A stretch of 64,000 bases of DNA from Onchocerca lupi (Eukaryota; Nematoda; Chromadorea; Rhabditida; Onchocercidae). A model generated the notes under the pieces. That model was not told where the DNA came from, did not search any database, and saw only the letters and a program-made list of their open reading frames with translations. Below are positions 36,056 through 48,409 of the stretch, piece by piece (the first letter of the stretch is position 1; each line of letters begins with the position of its first letter). The stretch spans positions 1-64,000 of the forward strand of contig JAOVVO010000115.1 in assembly GCA_028564675.1 (NCBI GenBank), written 5' to 3'. A program made the position numbers and the translations under genes.

Positions 36056-38260
36056 TATGAGAGATTTGCATTGAGAAAAGTGAATTTAACTTCTCCATTT
36101 TCCGATAAAAAACAGAATGACAAGTGCAAATAACTTGCAAAAACCATTATCATTTAACAAACAAATTTGACTTTTTTTTTTCAAATTTCTGCAAGAATAC
36201 GGGAAAATGCAAAAAGAACTTTTATTTTATCTCATTATTTTTCTGATAAAAAGATAAATTGATTTTTCATTGATTGATTAAATTTACGAAATTTTTTAGC
36301 TGAAATTTAGATGAAAATTACATTCCTTTCTTTTCTAAGCAAAATAAAAGATTCATTTGAAATGAAGTTTTCAAAATGGAAAAAATAAATAAATATTATG
36401 ATGATAGATCAAAATAAAAGAAAAAATTGAATCACAAGAGTTCATAATTATGATGATATCTATTGAAAAGAATTGATAAACAAAAATAAGCTCACTAATT
36501 GTTAAAGTTTTTTTTTTTTAAAGGACAAAACATGTCAAATGATGAAATAATCCCAGATAATAGCAATTAAAATGTATCAAGCTGGGTCCAGTACTGATAT
36601 GACAACGATATAATAGATTGTGATTTGCTTGTGATAGAGAATGTTATCAAAAATAAATGATCCTCGAAAATGGATTATTTGGCGATTTTTTGGCAATTCT
36701 TTTTCGTATCATTCAGTACAAGTGATATGCATCATATCAGTTCAGAAATCTTTTTCCTTTTTTTTTTTTTCAAAATGATAAAAAATGAGAAATGGAAAAT
36801 CGGATAATAAGCAAACAGGTAGGATATTTTTAATGCAGAAATATGAATCCAGAGATAAAAGAAATTGATACAAAATGTAGCATCTATTCATTTGTAGGTT
36901 ATATGTCACACACAAATCGAGTTTCTCTCATTATTTCCTCTTTCATTTGCCTTTCAAAATTAAATTTTAAATTGGCAAAATTCAAATTTGAAACTTTTTT
37001 TTTTTGATACGTTTAGAAGAATTTTATTGAAAGAAATTTGTCAACAGATAACAAGGCAAATCTCAAACAAAAGCCAATTAATATTTGGATGATAATTCAT
37101 GATACCTAGTAATTTCAAATTAAGTAATTTTGATCTTTTAACAAATCAATAATAGAAAATGATGTGCGAATGAAATCAATAATTTGGAAATCTAATTGCA
37201 AAATTAAGCAGGCACATGGTATTAATAATTATTAAATCATACTAATTAGACATCTTATTCAATTTTTGTATTATATATAAAGCTGCCTATGAAAATGCTT
37301 AAAACTCAAAAAAAAAAAAAAAAAAGCTCGAATAAAAGGAATAAAATTACTTAAATAAACAGTGCTTAGATGTTCAGGTTTAAAATTTTTGAAACAAATA
37401 AATGTGGAAACTCTTCTAAAACTATAATTAATGTTTAATTTAAAAAAAAATCTTTCACAAAAATATCTTTGACCTCCAAGAATTTCTATTTAAACTAATT
37501 CTATTTCAAAAAAAATTATTTCTCAATTTTTTAAGTTGACAAAAAAATAACGATGAACTTTCATCTTTCGCTATCAATTTTTTTCTCCTCCTTTAAAAAA
37601 AAATTGAAAATAATTTTTGGCAAGTTTCAAGAAATTAGCAATGCAACATTTGTCGTTGAGAGTGAATAAATATGAAATTGCAAACAGATAATAGTAAAAA
37701 TTGATGGTACTGACATAAAATCTATATTTTGTCACATATCTATCTAAAATGATTCAAAAATTTTCTCCTTTTCATCAAAATTAACTTTTTTCAATCATCG
37801 ATAATTTCGAATTCCTAACATCAAAACATTATATTATCTGTCAGTGATCATTTAAAAATAAAAAACAAACAATAAAGAAAAAAAAGAAGAAAGAGAAAAC
37901 TTTTTCTGAATTAAAGTGAAACAAAAAATTGGAAACAAATATAAAAGCATTTAAGAAAAAACTCATTTATCAAAAAATCAAACCAATCAAAACAAATAAA
38001 TAATAAATAAAATACTATTGCAAAGAATAAATTTTATTTTTATTTAAAATTTTATAAAAAAACAACTTTATTTTTCTTTAATATCTTCAACTTGTCACAA
38101 TATCGTCTTTTTTTTTTTGTCTTCTATATTCTTCTTGTCTTTTTTTTTTGTTTTTTTTTTTTTGATTTTATCACCTATTTATCAGGAACAATGATAAAGA
38201 GTAAGAAAGATGAACAGATGGATGGATAGATTGATTGAAAAGTGAGAAAAGAAGGATTGA
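36056..38260. other. Intergenic left of insulin gene 3
   Basis: Similar to 21831-23902. Poly-A/T runs, for example 37308-37325. No gene seen. Confidence 0.5.
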
Positions 38261-41200
38261 TTACTGACAACAAAATATTCGCATTTCATCGGTTGAGCAT
38301 CCCTGATTGCAACATTTATCATATAACGTTTTTATGGATCCCTTGAAATTGGCAGGAATTGCTAGTGCTGCAAAAATTAAATAAATTAAAAAGATTATTT
38401 GTGACATTTAAAAAAGAAATTTTCTGATAATATGAATAACTTCATTGTTATCTATCAAAATTCTTCTTTCATTTACATATTTCATTCATTTATTTTCACC
38501 ATATGCATTTGTCTTCTAATTAACCATATTCGTCATTAAATTAAATGAGGGCTCAAAATGAAAAGTAACAAACATTGGCTAATACTTTAAATCCAATTTT
38601 TGTTTATTTGTATGCCTAATTACTGGAAAAATTTCATACAACCAAATATATCTACGCATTATAATAAAAGTAAAGATAATGTAAATGTGTGAAAGATAAT
38701 GCAGATTTTTTTTTTTTTTTGAAATTTATACGAAACTGATAATTATTTTTAGATTTTAAAATTGCTACAAATAGACTTCAAAATTATTACGAATAGGCCT
38801 ATTAGGTTTTTTTTTCTAGCAACTTTAGAAATGTCATTATGAATTAATTATTTGTGGACTCAATTTTTGTTCTTCTCATCAACAAATGATTAAATTAAGG
38901 AATTGCAAACAGTTGAACTTGACCAATCAAGTTTATTTTATAAGTCCAAAGTAGGAAGAAGTAATGAAGGTTGAGATAAAAGTTTATGATCATATTTACT
39001 ATCGAAAGATACTTTTTGATCATTTTCATGTCATATTTTCATCTCACACCTACGTCAGAGATCTCATTTACGTGCTATCATGAATGTCATCGCTATCATT
39101 AAGAATTATCATTTTTATCGCTAATAATGATCAAATATAGCTCATTTTATCTGATAATTTTGATCCAAGGTTGATTATGAAATTGGTTGCTAAATGTAAT
39201 TATCTGTATGCAAATATGCAGAAATATATAATCCATTTGAGGTTAAGAGATTCTTATCAGGATTGATTTTTAGATCCTCAATGAACATTGCTAATTTCTT
39301 GATTTCATTAGATTTTAGAACCTAAACTAGAATTTATAGCGAACAAAAATTTATTAAAAATGATAAAAATTGCAAAACATGTACAATTATTTCGAGGAAA
39401 ATTCTAATATTTTTGTTCCATGCAAGAAATGTTTCAAAAATAATCATTCTTATTATATATTTTACTGTAATATAAAAAAAAATAAAACTTTCGCATTAAC
39501 ATGAAATTTTCTTGCAATTATCAGAATTAATTTTCAAATATCATCCATCAAATTTTTATTTTTCAAATAATAAACTCTGATTGAAGGAAAATTTAGTTAA
39601 TATCAAGTTATCATTAGTTAATTGAAAAAATTTTTTACTTTTTTCAATATTATTGCTGAATATTTAACAAAATTAATTGCTTTTGAATCATTTTTTGCGT
39701 ATAACATGAAAGTTTCCTTGTAACTGATTTTACAAGTTTTGCGACTTTCTTTTTTGTAATGAAAATTGTTTCCCAACAAATCTTAGTTCATGTCCTAAAA
39801 TCTGATGAAATTAAAAGAAACTAATAAATTTCCATCGATAGCTTGATAGCAACATATTATTAATTGAATAATATTTTAATTTGTTTTTTATTACAATCAT
39901 TTCCACAATTATTGATCTTATTTAGGATTTGCCTTTTTAACGATTTTTTATGATATGCAGGATAAAAAACTTCTGCACTTAAATAAATTGAAATTTTAGT
40001 TTCGATTTCGATTCAATCGATTGATTAAATAGCTTGCAAATATATCACTTTTTTATAACATCTGATTTCAGGCATTATTAAAGAAAAAACAAAGAATTGT
40101 TTGTGTATTTAAATAATTGTTGTTTCATTTTATTTTTGAAAGAATTTGAACTATTTTCGTACTCAAATTGTTAAGTAATTTGATGGATATAAGTTCATAT
40201 TTATAATAAGCAAATGTTATGCTTGAAGTTTTCCAAAATTTGAATTTTTGAAAATCATTTAAAAGAAAAAAGTGTTATCTAGGAATATATTATTTGATAA
40301 AGGAAATAAAAGTTGATTGTCATGTAATTCATTCTATTGTTAAATATTATTAGTTGAAATCATTAAATAACACGATTTTTTATACCTAAAAATTATTTTT
40401 GCAGCATAAATTAAGCAAATTAGTCTCGAGAACAGGTCATTTAAAATGATTTTTGCTGTTTGAATTTTTTATTTTAAATTAAAGCTGAAATCAAAATTAG
40501 CAACAAATAAATTCATATTATTCAAGATTTCTTATGATCAGATGCCCGCTCTCATTCTTTGAAAAAAAAAAACGAAATATAAGAAAATTAATATGAAAAA
40601 TTTCAAAAGATTCAACAAATTAAAAATTGATAACAAATGAAAGATGATTATAACTATTCATTTGAATTTAAAACTGAGAAGTATTAATAGGAATTAATTG
40701 TTCAATTTTTCAACATCCACACATTTTAATTATAACTACATATCATCTAAATTAGCGTTTAAAAACAAGACTAAAAAACGAAACATGATATTCTAATCTA
40801 TGAAATATAACTTAAATGTTGTTATCGCTGCCAAAATACGTCTAATTCTTTAAACGTATTGGAAAGCAAATATTATAATGCATGATAATGTCTAGCATTG
40901 CTAATGCTATAAAATTTTTCCATAAATGTTAATCTAAACAAAATTTCTACTTTAGTGCTCAAAAATTCCTCAAGAAAACCTCTAACTATTCAATTTGGGA
41001 TAGCTTAATAAGGATAGCAATTTTCTAATTTATGCTAAACATATACATAACAAAAATAAACAATGAATTTGATCTTCATCGAACATATGAATTTAAATTT
41101 ATCATCTCAAGGTGGCCAAATTTTTTTATCGTACTAGTAAAAGAATGCAAATAATTTTTGTAAACGTTTTCACTTGAAGAAAGGTAAAAAATTTACATCT

Positions 41201-43677
41201 TCTATAATCGAGTTTTTTCTCTCTCTTTTTTTTTTCTCTATAAAGATGATAATCTAGCTGATTCAGTGATAAATGAAAACCATGTAATATATTTTAGCTG
41301 ATATTTTATTAAAGAAAAAAATTGATTGATATCATTTTGTAGAAAAAAAAAAAAAAAAAAATGAAGTCATAAGCAAAGTGAAATCGGTGCAATTTTGTGA
41401 ATAGATATGTGGAAGAATACTGATGAAATATTATAGTTAATAAAATTAACAGAAATTTAGAAGATAAAAAAAAGTAAACAAAATATTGACTACGATCATT
41501 TGCCATAGATCGATTAGGGATGGTAGAAAAATGAAATTAGAAGAAATGAATATGCTATTTAGGCAGAATGGAGGAAAAAACGTCATATTCGAAGGCAATT
41601 TAACAGCGGAAGAACGACTCATAAATGGAAATGAAACTAAGTAATATTGAAAAATTGTTTGAGCGGAAATGAGGAAGTGTCGTAAGAAATATAAACTTTT
41701 CTTTTTTTTTTTTTGGCAAGCTTTTTCTCTCATCTTTTTGCTATAAGTTAAAATGTGAATGTAACGCTTACTGCTATCATCATTTTCATTGCTAAATCAA
41801 AGCGCGTGAATGTATCACCATCGTCATTTTTTTTAACTCTCAAACGTAAAATCTCTTGTTAACATTTTATCAAAAAAGAAAAAAAAAAGCGGGAAATATT
41901 AAAATTTAGTTTTTTTATGCTGTCTTATAATTGGCAACTCTACGTTTTCCCAAATGGCATTTAGTAGTTCATTTCATTTTTTGTCATTCTAATATCTCTT
42001 TTTCCTCTTTTCTAAGTAGTCAATAACTCAAATAATTTAACTAGTTAATCAAAATCTACTAATTTATTTCAGGTAAGCGTTATGTTGTTATCAACCAATT
42101 TCCTTACTTTGTAATAATTTTGCTCAACAGTGTTTTTTTTTTTTTTTTTTTTTACTCATTCAATGAGTTCATAAATTTTTTTCGAACAATTAAAAAGTTT
42201 TAATTAAAAATTTTACTGAGGTAAAAAATATAAATTAATTAATCCTTTACTGTGAATTTGAAATCAAAAAAAAAAAAAAAAAGAAGTAATTCCTATTTTA
42301 GATAATGAGTTGATCTGATTCATAAGTTAAATTTGATTCCAATCGCCATTAGCATTATCATTATCTCATCTATCACTCTCGAAATTAACAGCAGAACAGT
42401 CTCAAACCAAAAAAACTCTCTGCTATTACTAAAGAAGGTATGATTTAATCGATGCTTCGTTTAAAAAATTACTTAGATAGACTGATTAGCTTTAGTAAAA
42501 TGGAAGAAAGGGTATTGTAGTAGTAAAGTATTAAAAAAAAAAAGAAATTAGAAACCTAAAATTGTAGCATCTTTATTGCATAGAATGATATGAACAATTG
42601 AAAAACAGTTAAATTTTCTAAATAAAGTAGCTAAATAATCAATATTCTAACTTATATATCGATAAAAAAAAAAAAAAAAAAAAACAATGGAACTATGATT
42701 ACAGTCGATGTTTGAGAAAATTATCAATGGATTTGTTTATTAAATTCAAATTTCTGTTTTTAATTTTTATTGCAGTTCTTATATTAAGAAAAGATTTCTT
42801 CAATTAAGGAACTATCTAACTTTTCCTCCTCATTAATTCTTCATTTTTAACTTCATTTTTCGATTGCAGTATAATTTAGATTTATAATAAGAATTTATTT
42901 GATTTATTTATTTTCGTTCATTCTACTTTCTTTTATATATAATTAATTAATGATTAAACATTTTTTTTTTTTTTAATATAAATAGATTGTTTTAAGTGAA
43001 AAAAAAAAAAAAAAACCCAAAATATATAAAAGGAAGCAGAATGATCAAAAACAAGATTGCATCATTTTTCCTTCAAAAGGTTTCACGTAAAATTGAATTT
43101 TGACATGAAATGACAATTTCTAACAAGTCATTTAACGCTTCATCATTTAATTTCTCATTCAGAATTTTTTCACGTAAAATTGAATTTAACGTAAAATGAC
43201 AATTTTTAACAGATCATTTAACAAATATTAAATATGTTATATGAAGAAAGTAATGAATTGAAGTGAAAAATTTAACTTACATCGTTGAATACGTTTACTA
43301 CCAATTGGTTGCACACAACCGTTACACAATTCGATGACTGCTGCAATTAATCTGGAACCACAAATTCGATTTGCCCTTCGTTTTGTTGGCCTTTTAATCA
43401 CTTCATTCATTACATTTCGATCATCTAATGATAATGATACACGACTGATACCGAATGATTCATTATCAGCAATCACTTCTTGTATCTGCACTCCCGAAAT
43501 ATTACCACTTCTGTGATCAGCTGATTGATCGGGCACGGAAGTGTTCCTCATTTTATAATTTTCATTGGTTAAATTTCCAAAAACCATGGAATTTCTTATT
43601 TTAGCCTTTAGTAGGAAAGCATCCAGGCTAATAATAAGAAATAGGGCCATAATAATACTTGTTTTGAACATAATCAT
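38261..43677 (-). CDS. Insulin-like peptide 3 (two exons: 43677-43281 and 38367-38261)
   Basis: Predicted 167-residue secreted insulin-family precursor. Exon 1 (43677 to 43281) starts at an ATG opening directly on the signal peptide and carries the pro-region, a KRR site and the B chain C-x11-C-x2-C. It ends in a phase 1 GTAAGT donor. Exon 2 (38367 to 38261) follows a TTTTTGCAG acceptor in matching phase and encodes CC-x3-C-x8-CC, a final Gln and TAA. The intron of 4913 bp is over four times that of gene 1. The B chain and much of the pro-region are identical to gene 1 at protein and DNA level over about 246 bp. The A chain differs at several non-cysteine positions (DKCCNQGCSTDEM here, DKCCTHGCSIDDM in gene 1). 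The spacer after KR is shortened to IQR. Apparently intact; role unknown. Confidence 0.92.
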
Positions 43678-43779
43678 GTTTGTTTTTTTCGAAAGTCTTA
43701 ATTAATCAATGAATTCAAAAGTAAGGAAAACTTCTTTAGTAATAATAGTTTGTATTTCGAAGTGATTTTATCAGATACT

Positions 43780-44110
43780 TGTCTTATTGTTGTTTTGCTA
43801 TTGGTGATAGGCTTTCTTGACAGAAAACTTTCGCTTTCAGGAAGGATATCAAAGGTAATTCCGAACTTGGAATTAGCAATTGTCCACAGGTATAATTTGT
43901 AGGTTTCTGACGGTAAAGGAACTTGTGATTATTGAGTGATGGATCGGTAGGAAATTTTTTGGGATAATGTTCTATCTAGAGAGATATTTGAATATTCAAA
44001 ATGGACAATTTTTTAGAAGTACTTTGCTAAACGAATACCGAACGAAAGATTCCAACAAATCACGAAGTCTGAGCCTTCGAAAAATGACCATACCTCTTCT
44101 TTTGTACCTT
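43780..44110 (-). promoter_or_regulatory. Conserved upstream block of insulin gene 3
   Basis: Third copy of the block at 5210-5560 and 27060-27430, at the same distance from the start codon. Candidate shared promoter or noncoding 5' exon; inference only. Confidence 0.35.
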
Positions 44111-46034
44111 TAAATACGGACATGTCCAATTGATGGTACGACAGAAAACCACCTCAAACAGATACAAAAATGGGCGGCCCAAGATATGAAGATCATCCTC
44201 CTTCAATCTTAGAATATCTTCCTCTTATAATCAAGGTTGTGAAAATTTTGAATTTCAACCATTGCAAACATCGCGCGAAGAGAAGGGTGGTTACTCTCGT
44301 CAGCACTAAGATGGAATCTAAAAGGAAAAAAATTTTTTAAAAATTTGAAAAAATGAGAAAAGATTTCACATTCATAAATTAATCTAAATAGGAAGAAAGC
44401 TTTTTGATATGATTGTTAAATAATGTTGATGATGATGATAATGATGACGATGATGATGTGATATGAATGAACTTTTATTTTTAACAAGAATTTGAATATG
44501 ACGAAGTTAAAGGTAATGTAAATTGATAGAAAGATTCATCCAATTTCATCGAATTTTTTAATTTCTTTTTGACACTTTCCAAGTCTACCAAAGACAGATA
44601 AAGGTCTAAAATCAAAAAAAAAAAAAAAAAAAAAAAAAAAGAAAAAAACTACTAGCTAATATTTGCATTTTATTAGCCGTAAAATTTAGCTTTCTTCATT
44701 CGAATAATTATCCCAAAAAAATTTATTTATTTGAAAACGTGTATTAAGTAAATAAAAGTAGAATTTTATGTTTGAAAAAAATATAATATTTTGAATAGCT
44801 TTTCAATTTCAACCTCTTATTGTCTTTCTTGTTTTTACATAAACACATTTTTTCACGCAAAAAAAAAAATTTCTCGAAATGTTGCGAATAATAGTAATTA
44901 CAATGAACTTATTTTTTCAACTTTTAGTGAAAGACAAACTAGTAGTAAATAGATTAAAAGTACAATTCACTAAGCTTATTTATATTTGCAACTCTGTCTT
45001 CATAAAGTTTTGAGATTCATCAGTTTTGATAATCCTAATCAGTCTTTTTTTCTTCTATTTCTTATCTAATTATGATCAAATAGTTTTTGTCAAGAGTGAA
45101 AAGATAAACTTATCTGAGTGCGATTATAATATCATTCATTTTCACATCTGATAAATTGATTATATATAGGCTTAAGAAAAATAATCATATTTGCATAATT
45201 ATTAATCTTTCGTTTCCAAAAAAACGCAAATATAATATGAAAGAAGACTGTAGGTTATCAGTTAATTCAACATTATCATAAAGTTAATCAATAGAACTGA
45301 GATTGATTAGGAATTCGAAATTTCGGTTGTACTTTAGGACAAAAACTTAAATTTCAAGGACTTCCAACAGTTTTCTTTTTATCAGAAGCACAATAATCAC
45401 TAGCATAGATGAAACAAATTTTATAAAACAAACACCATTATCCAATCATTAATAATAATAATAATTTGATAATAACCACAATAACAACAGTGACAGTTTT
45501 AGTAATAGTATTAGTATTAATACTAGTAGTGAGAACAATAATGATGATAATAATAACAATAATAAGCACAATAGCAATAATAATACTAATATCTATAAGC
45601 GATTGCAAAAACATTACTGAAAGATTAATTTTATTATAACAATATGTTGATTAAAGAGCAGAAATCCTGAATGAATAACTCAAATAATGGAAAAATTATA
45701 TTTAAATTATTTGATTTTTCCATTATTTAATATAATATCAGAAATCCATGTTGCTATCTGTATTTGTTTTAATCATTACTCAGATAATTACAAAAATTTT
45801 GCTAATTATCGAAATCTTCGATGGTAATTGCATATGGAATGAAAATCCCATTTTATGGTCAAATTGTAATTGCTTCCTGAATATTAATACATCTTATTAA
45901 TTTCGAAATTCGAAATTCAAATTCATAATTCTTTGAAGGACAGACATATCTTACGCATTGAAACTTCATGCCAATTGAAATTTCTTCTTATCATATTGAA
46001 GCTATAATGAAAGCAAAAACTATTGTTGAGTAAG
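44111..46034. other. Intergenic between insulin gene 3 and the receptor gene
   Basis: Shared with 5560-8235 of unit 1. It holds a GAT-rich simple repeat near 44424-44462, a long poly-A near 44612-44640 and an ATA repeat near 45449. The insulin and receptor genes are divergently oriented, so this segment of about 2.3 kb contains both upstream regions. The part just left of 46035 is also recognisable upstream of the receptor remnant at 2646. Confidence 0.5.
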
Positions 46035-48034
46035 ATGGCAGCTTCTTCATACTATATTACCATATTATTTCTAATATTATCTTTAAACTGCTGTGAAGTA
46101 AATCCAACAAATATTTTCGACATAAGAGATGAATATAATATGGTAAAAAAATATGCTGCAATTATACTGTTTTCTCTATTCCTCTTGTACAGTATTGTTA
46201 GCAATGCATTGATTGCAATCATATTCTGCAGTCGGAATATTCCTTACAGTCGTGCATTTATTCTTATCACATTACAACTTATCATTTGCAGCTTCTTGAA
46301 TTTTATCCCACAAGTAACCATTGTGTTACTTGAAATGCTAAAAACCAAAGATTCTGATGGTAGGTTGTTTCGTTATATTTTTTCATATTTTTTTTAGCTT
46401 ATTATCATTCATTGGAAAATTGCGCATAATTAAAATTACAAATGTTAATTTGTTTAGCTGCTATTTTTTCATTGTTGCATAAAGTTTTCTTTGCCTATTA
46501 AAAATACCTATCAAAAACTTATAAAGATTTATTTATAGGCTTTTGATAAGCATTTTTAATAGGCTTTTGTTGTAGGCCTGATAGGCATTTTGATTGTATT
46601 CTGTTAAGATAATTTTGCATTAACTAATTTATTAATAGTTCAGAATATAAGTCAACATGGATTCACAGCATATTCGCTACTATAAATACATTTTCTTTCT
46701 TCGCTACGTTGCATTTTACTCTTTTTTTGGCAGTAAATCGACTTGTGGCCATAAATTTGCCGAAATTCAGTGCTTTTTTCGAATCAGCAAAGTTCTATAT
46801 TCTCATCGCTTGCGTTTGGTTGTCCATTCTTGGTATGATCCATCAATACCTTTTATTGCAATTCTTAAATAATCATTTAATTTCAAATGAATTCGTAACA
46901 GATTTTCTGATCATTCAATGTTGCAAAAACAATGGTCATCTAGACTATTCATTTCTGAGAGATTTTTGTAAATTTCTCCATTATGAATCGTAATATAATT
47001 TTGGTTTTGTTCAATCGCTAGACAATCAATAAGCACATAAGTAATTTGATTGAAATTACCAAAACTTAATCATCAAGTTTTTTTCTCTGTCAATAGATAT
47101 AGAAAAGGTGTTCGGGTTTCTCAATGCTTATAATAAGTCTCTTTAAATTTCTAAAATGCTTTTTAGTAATATCGCTCACAGAGTTTCATTATTGCATTAA
47201 AACTTTCAATGTTTCGAATTTGCAATGGTCTTTCAACTGCACCAAAATAACAGTCGAAAGTGGAGCAATTTTTTTGAAGTTCGTTATTTTTATTTTAAAC
47301 TAGTATTGTTTATTTTTAGTTATTTAAACTTTTATAGAATATCAACATTGCTGCATTGTTATAAGAAGTACAATCAATTTTCATTGATTCGAAGTATATT
47401 CTTCAATTTTCCCTTTCATTATCCATCAGCTAGTATCTTTACCCATTGCTATTTGTTAATTTCCTTGCAGAATTCGTTATATTTGGACGTTGACGTTACC
47501 TATGGCAATGTTTGCAATATATATTCCAATATTCTGCAATATGCGTCGCAAGCGGAGGAATGTTTTGGTGTTACGCAAAACAAACGGTAACATCGCTGCT
47601 TTTTGTTTCGCTAATCAAAGAAATAATACAAATTATGTTCATTTATGAAAAGTTTTCATCTCAAATGTTTTAAAAAAATCAAAAAAAAGAATAAATTTTT
47701 GTAATTAAATTTAATCATTTCAAGAATGTTTATAGAATATGCTGCGGAGAATATAATAAGAAGTGGTAAATATGAATGGTCAATGTTAATTCAAGCAGCA
47801 ATAATTTGTGGGGCAATGGAAATTGAAATCATCTGTTTCTATTTTTTGCCGCAAATTGCTGACAAATTCGGAGATAAAGAAGCCAAAATTCCCATTAATA
47901 TTTTCATCAATTGCTATGTGATTTTCAATGGCGCCATATCACCTACTGTCAATCTAATTTTCATCAAACGATTTCGTGATGAATTGAAGCCGGCAATTGT
48001 AAAATTGTTATCCAAAATTAAAAACATGAAGTAA
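46035..48034 (+). CDS. Nematode 7TM chemoreceptor-like GPCR (four exons)
   Basis: Exons 46035-46359, 46644-46989, 47471-47586 and 47736-48034 join in phases 1, 2 and 1 to a 361-residue protein. Splice sites are GTAGGT/TTCAG, GTAATA/TTGCAG and GTAACA/TTATAG. A hydrophobic leader (residues about 6-18) precedes seven hydrophobic segments: TM1 about 41-64 with SN at 56-57, TM2 about 72-97, and TM3 about 118-139 ending in LAVNRLVAINLP. NR at 140-141 stands in the DRY position. Then come TM4 about 160-182, TM5 about 226-246, a basic third cytoplasmic loop (NMRRKRRNVLVLRK), TM6 about 278-300 and TM7 about 316-338 with NGAISPTVN in the NPxxY position. This pattern fits a nematode serpentine receptor, closest by eye to Srx-like families; the exact family is uncertain. 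The fourth exon's acceptor is weak. It is the only intact receptor in the window. Confidence 0.85.
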
Positions 48035-48409
48035 ATGTTTGTTGTGTGCCAACTATTTCAATAGCTTTGAGAAAAATTCATCCGATTTCTCATGCACGGT
48101 AAACAATTTTGTTCGATTTTTGTGCAATATAAGAAGTTACCATTTTTCAACTCAAATTTTATCACTTTCAATATCTTCAAGGAATGTTGCAATATTTCTC
48201 AATGCATTTAAATTATGTGACATTATCATTGAAATATCTAATCTGTAATGATAATAGAAGTCTTTAATATATTATATAAATCTTTTATTTCGAATACAAC
48301 TGGAATGTTATCTGAATGTTTGCTACAACTCGAAACGATAATTAAGGTAAAATTCGGAAAAAAAAAAAAAGGAATATTTTGTATCTTTTGTGCCCAAGAT
48401 TATTTGGAC
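48035..48409. other. Spacer after the receptor gene
   Basis: Short low-complexity frames only (48039-48442). No gene seen; leads into retroelement debris. Confidence 0.45.
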
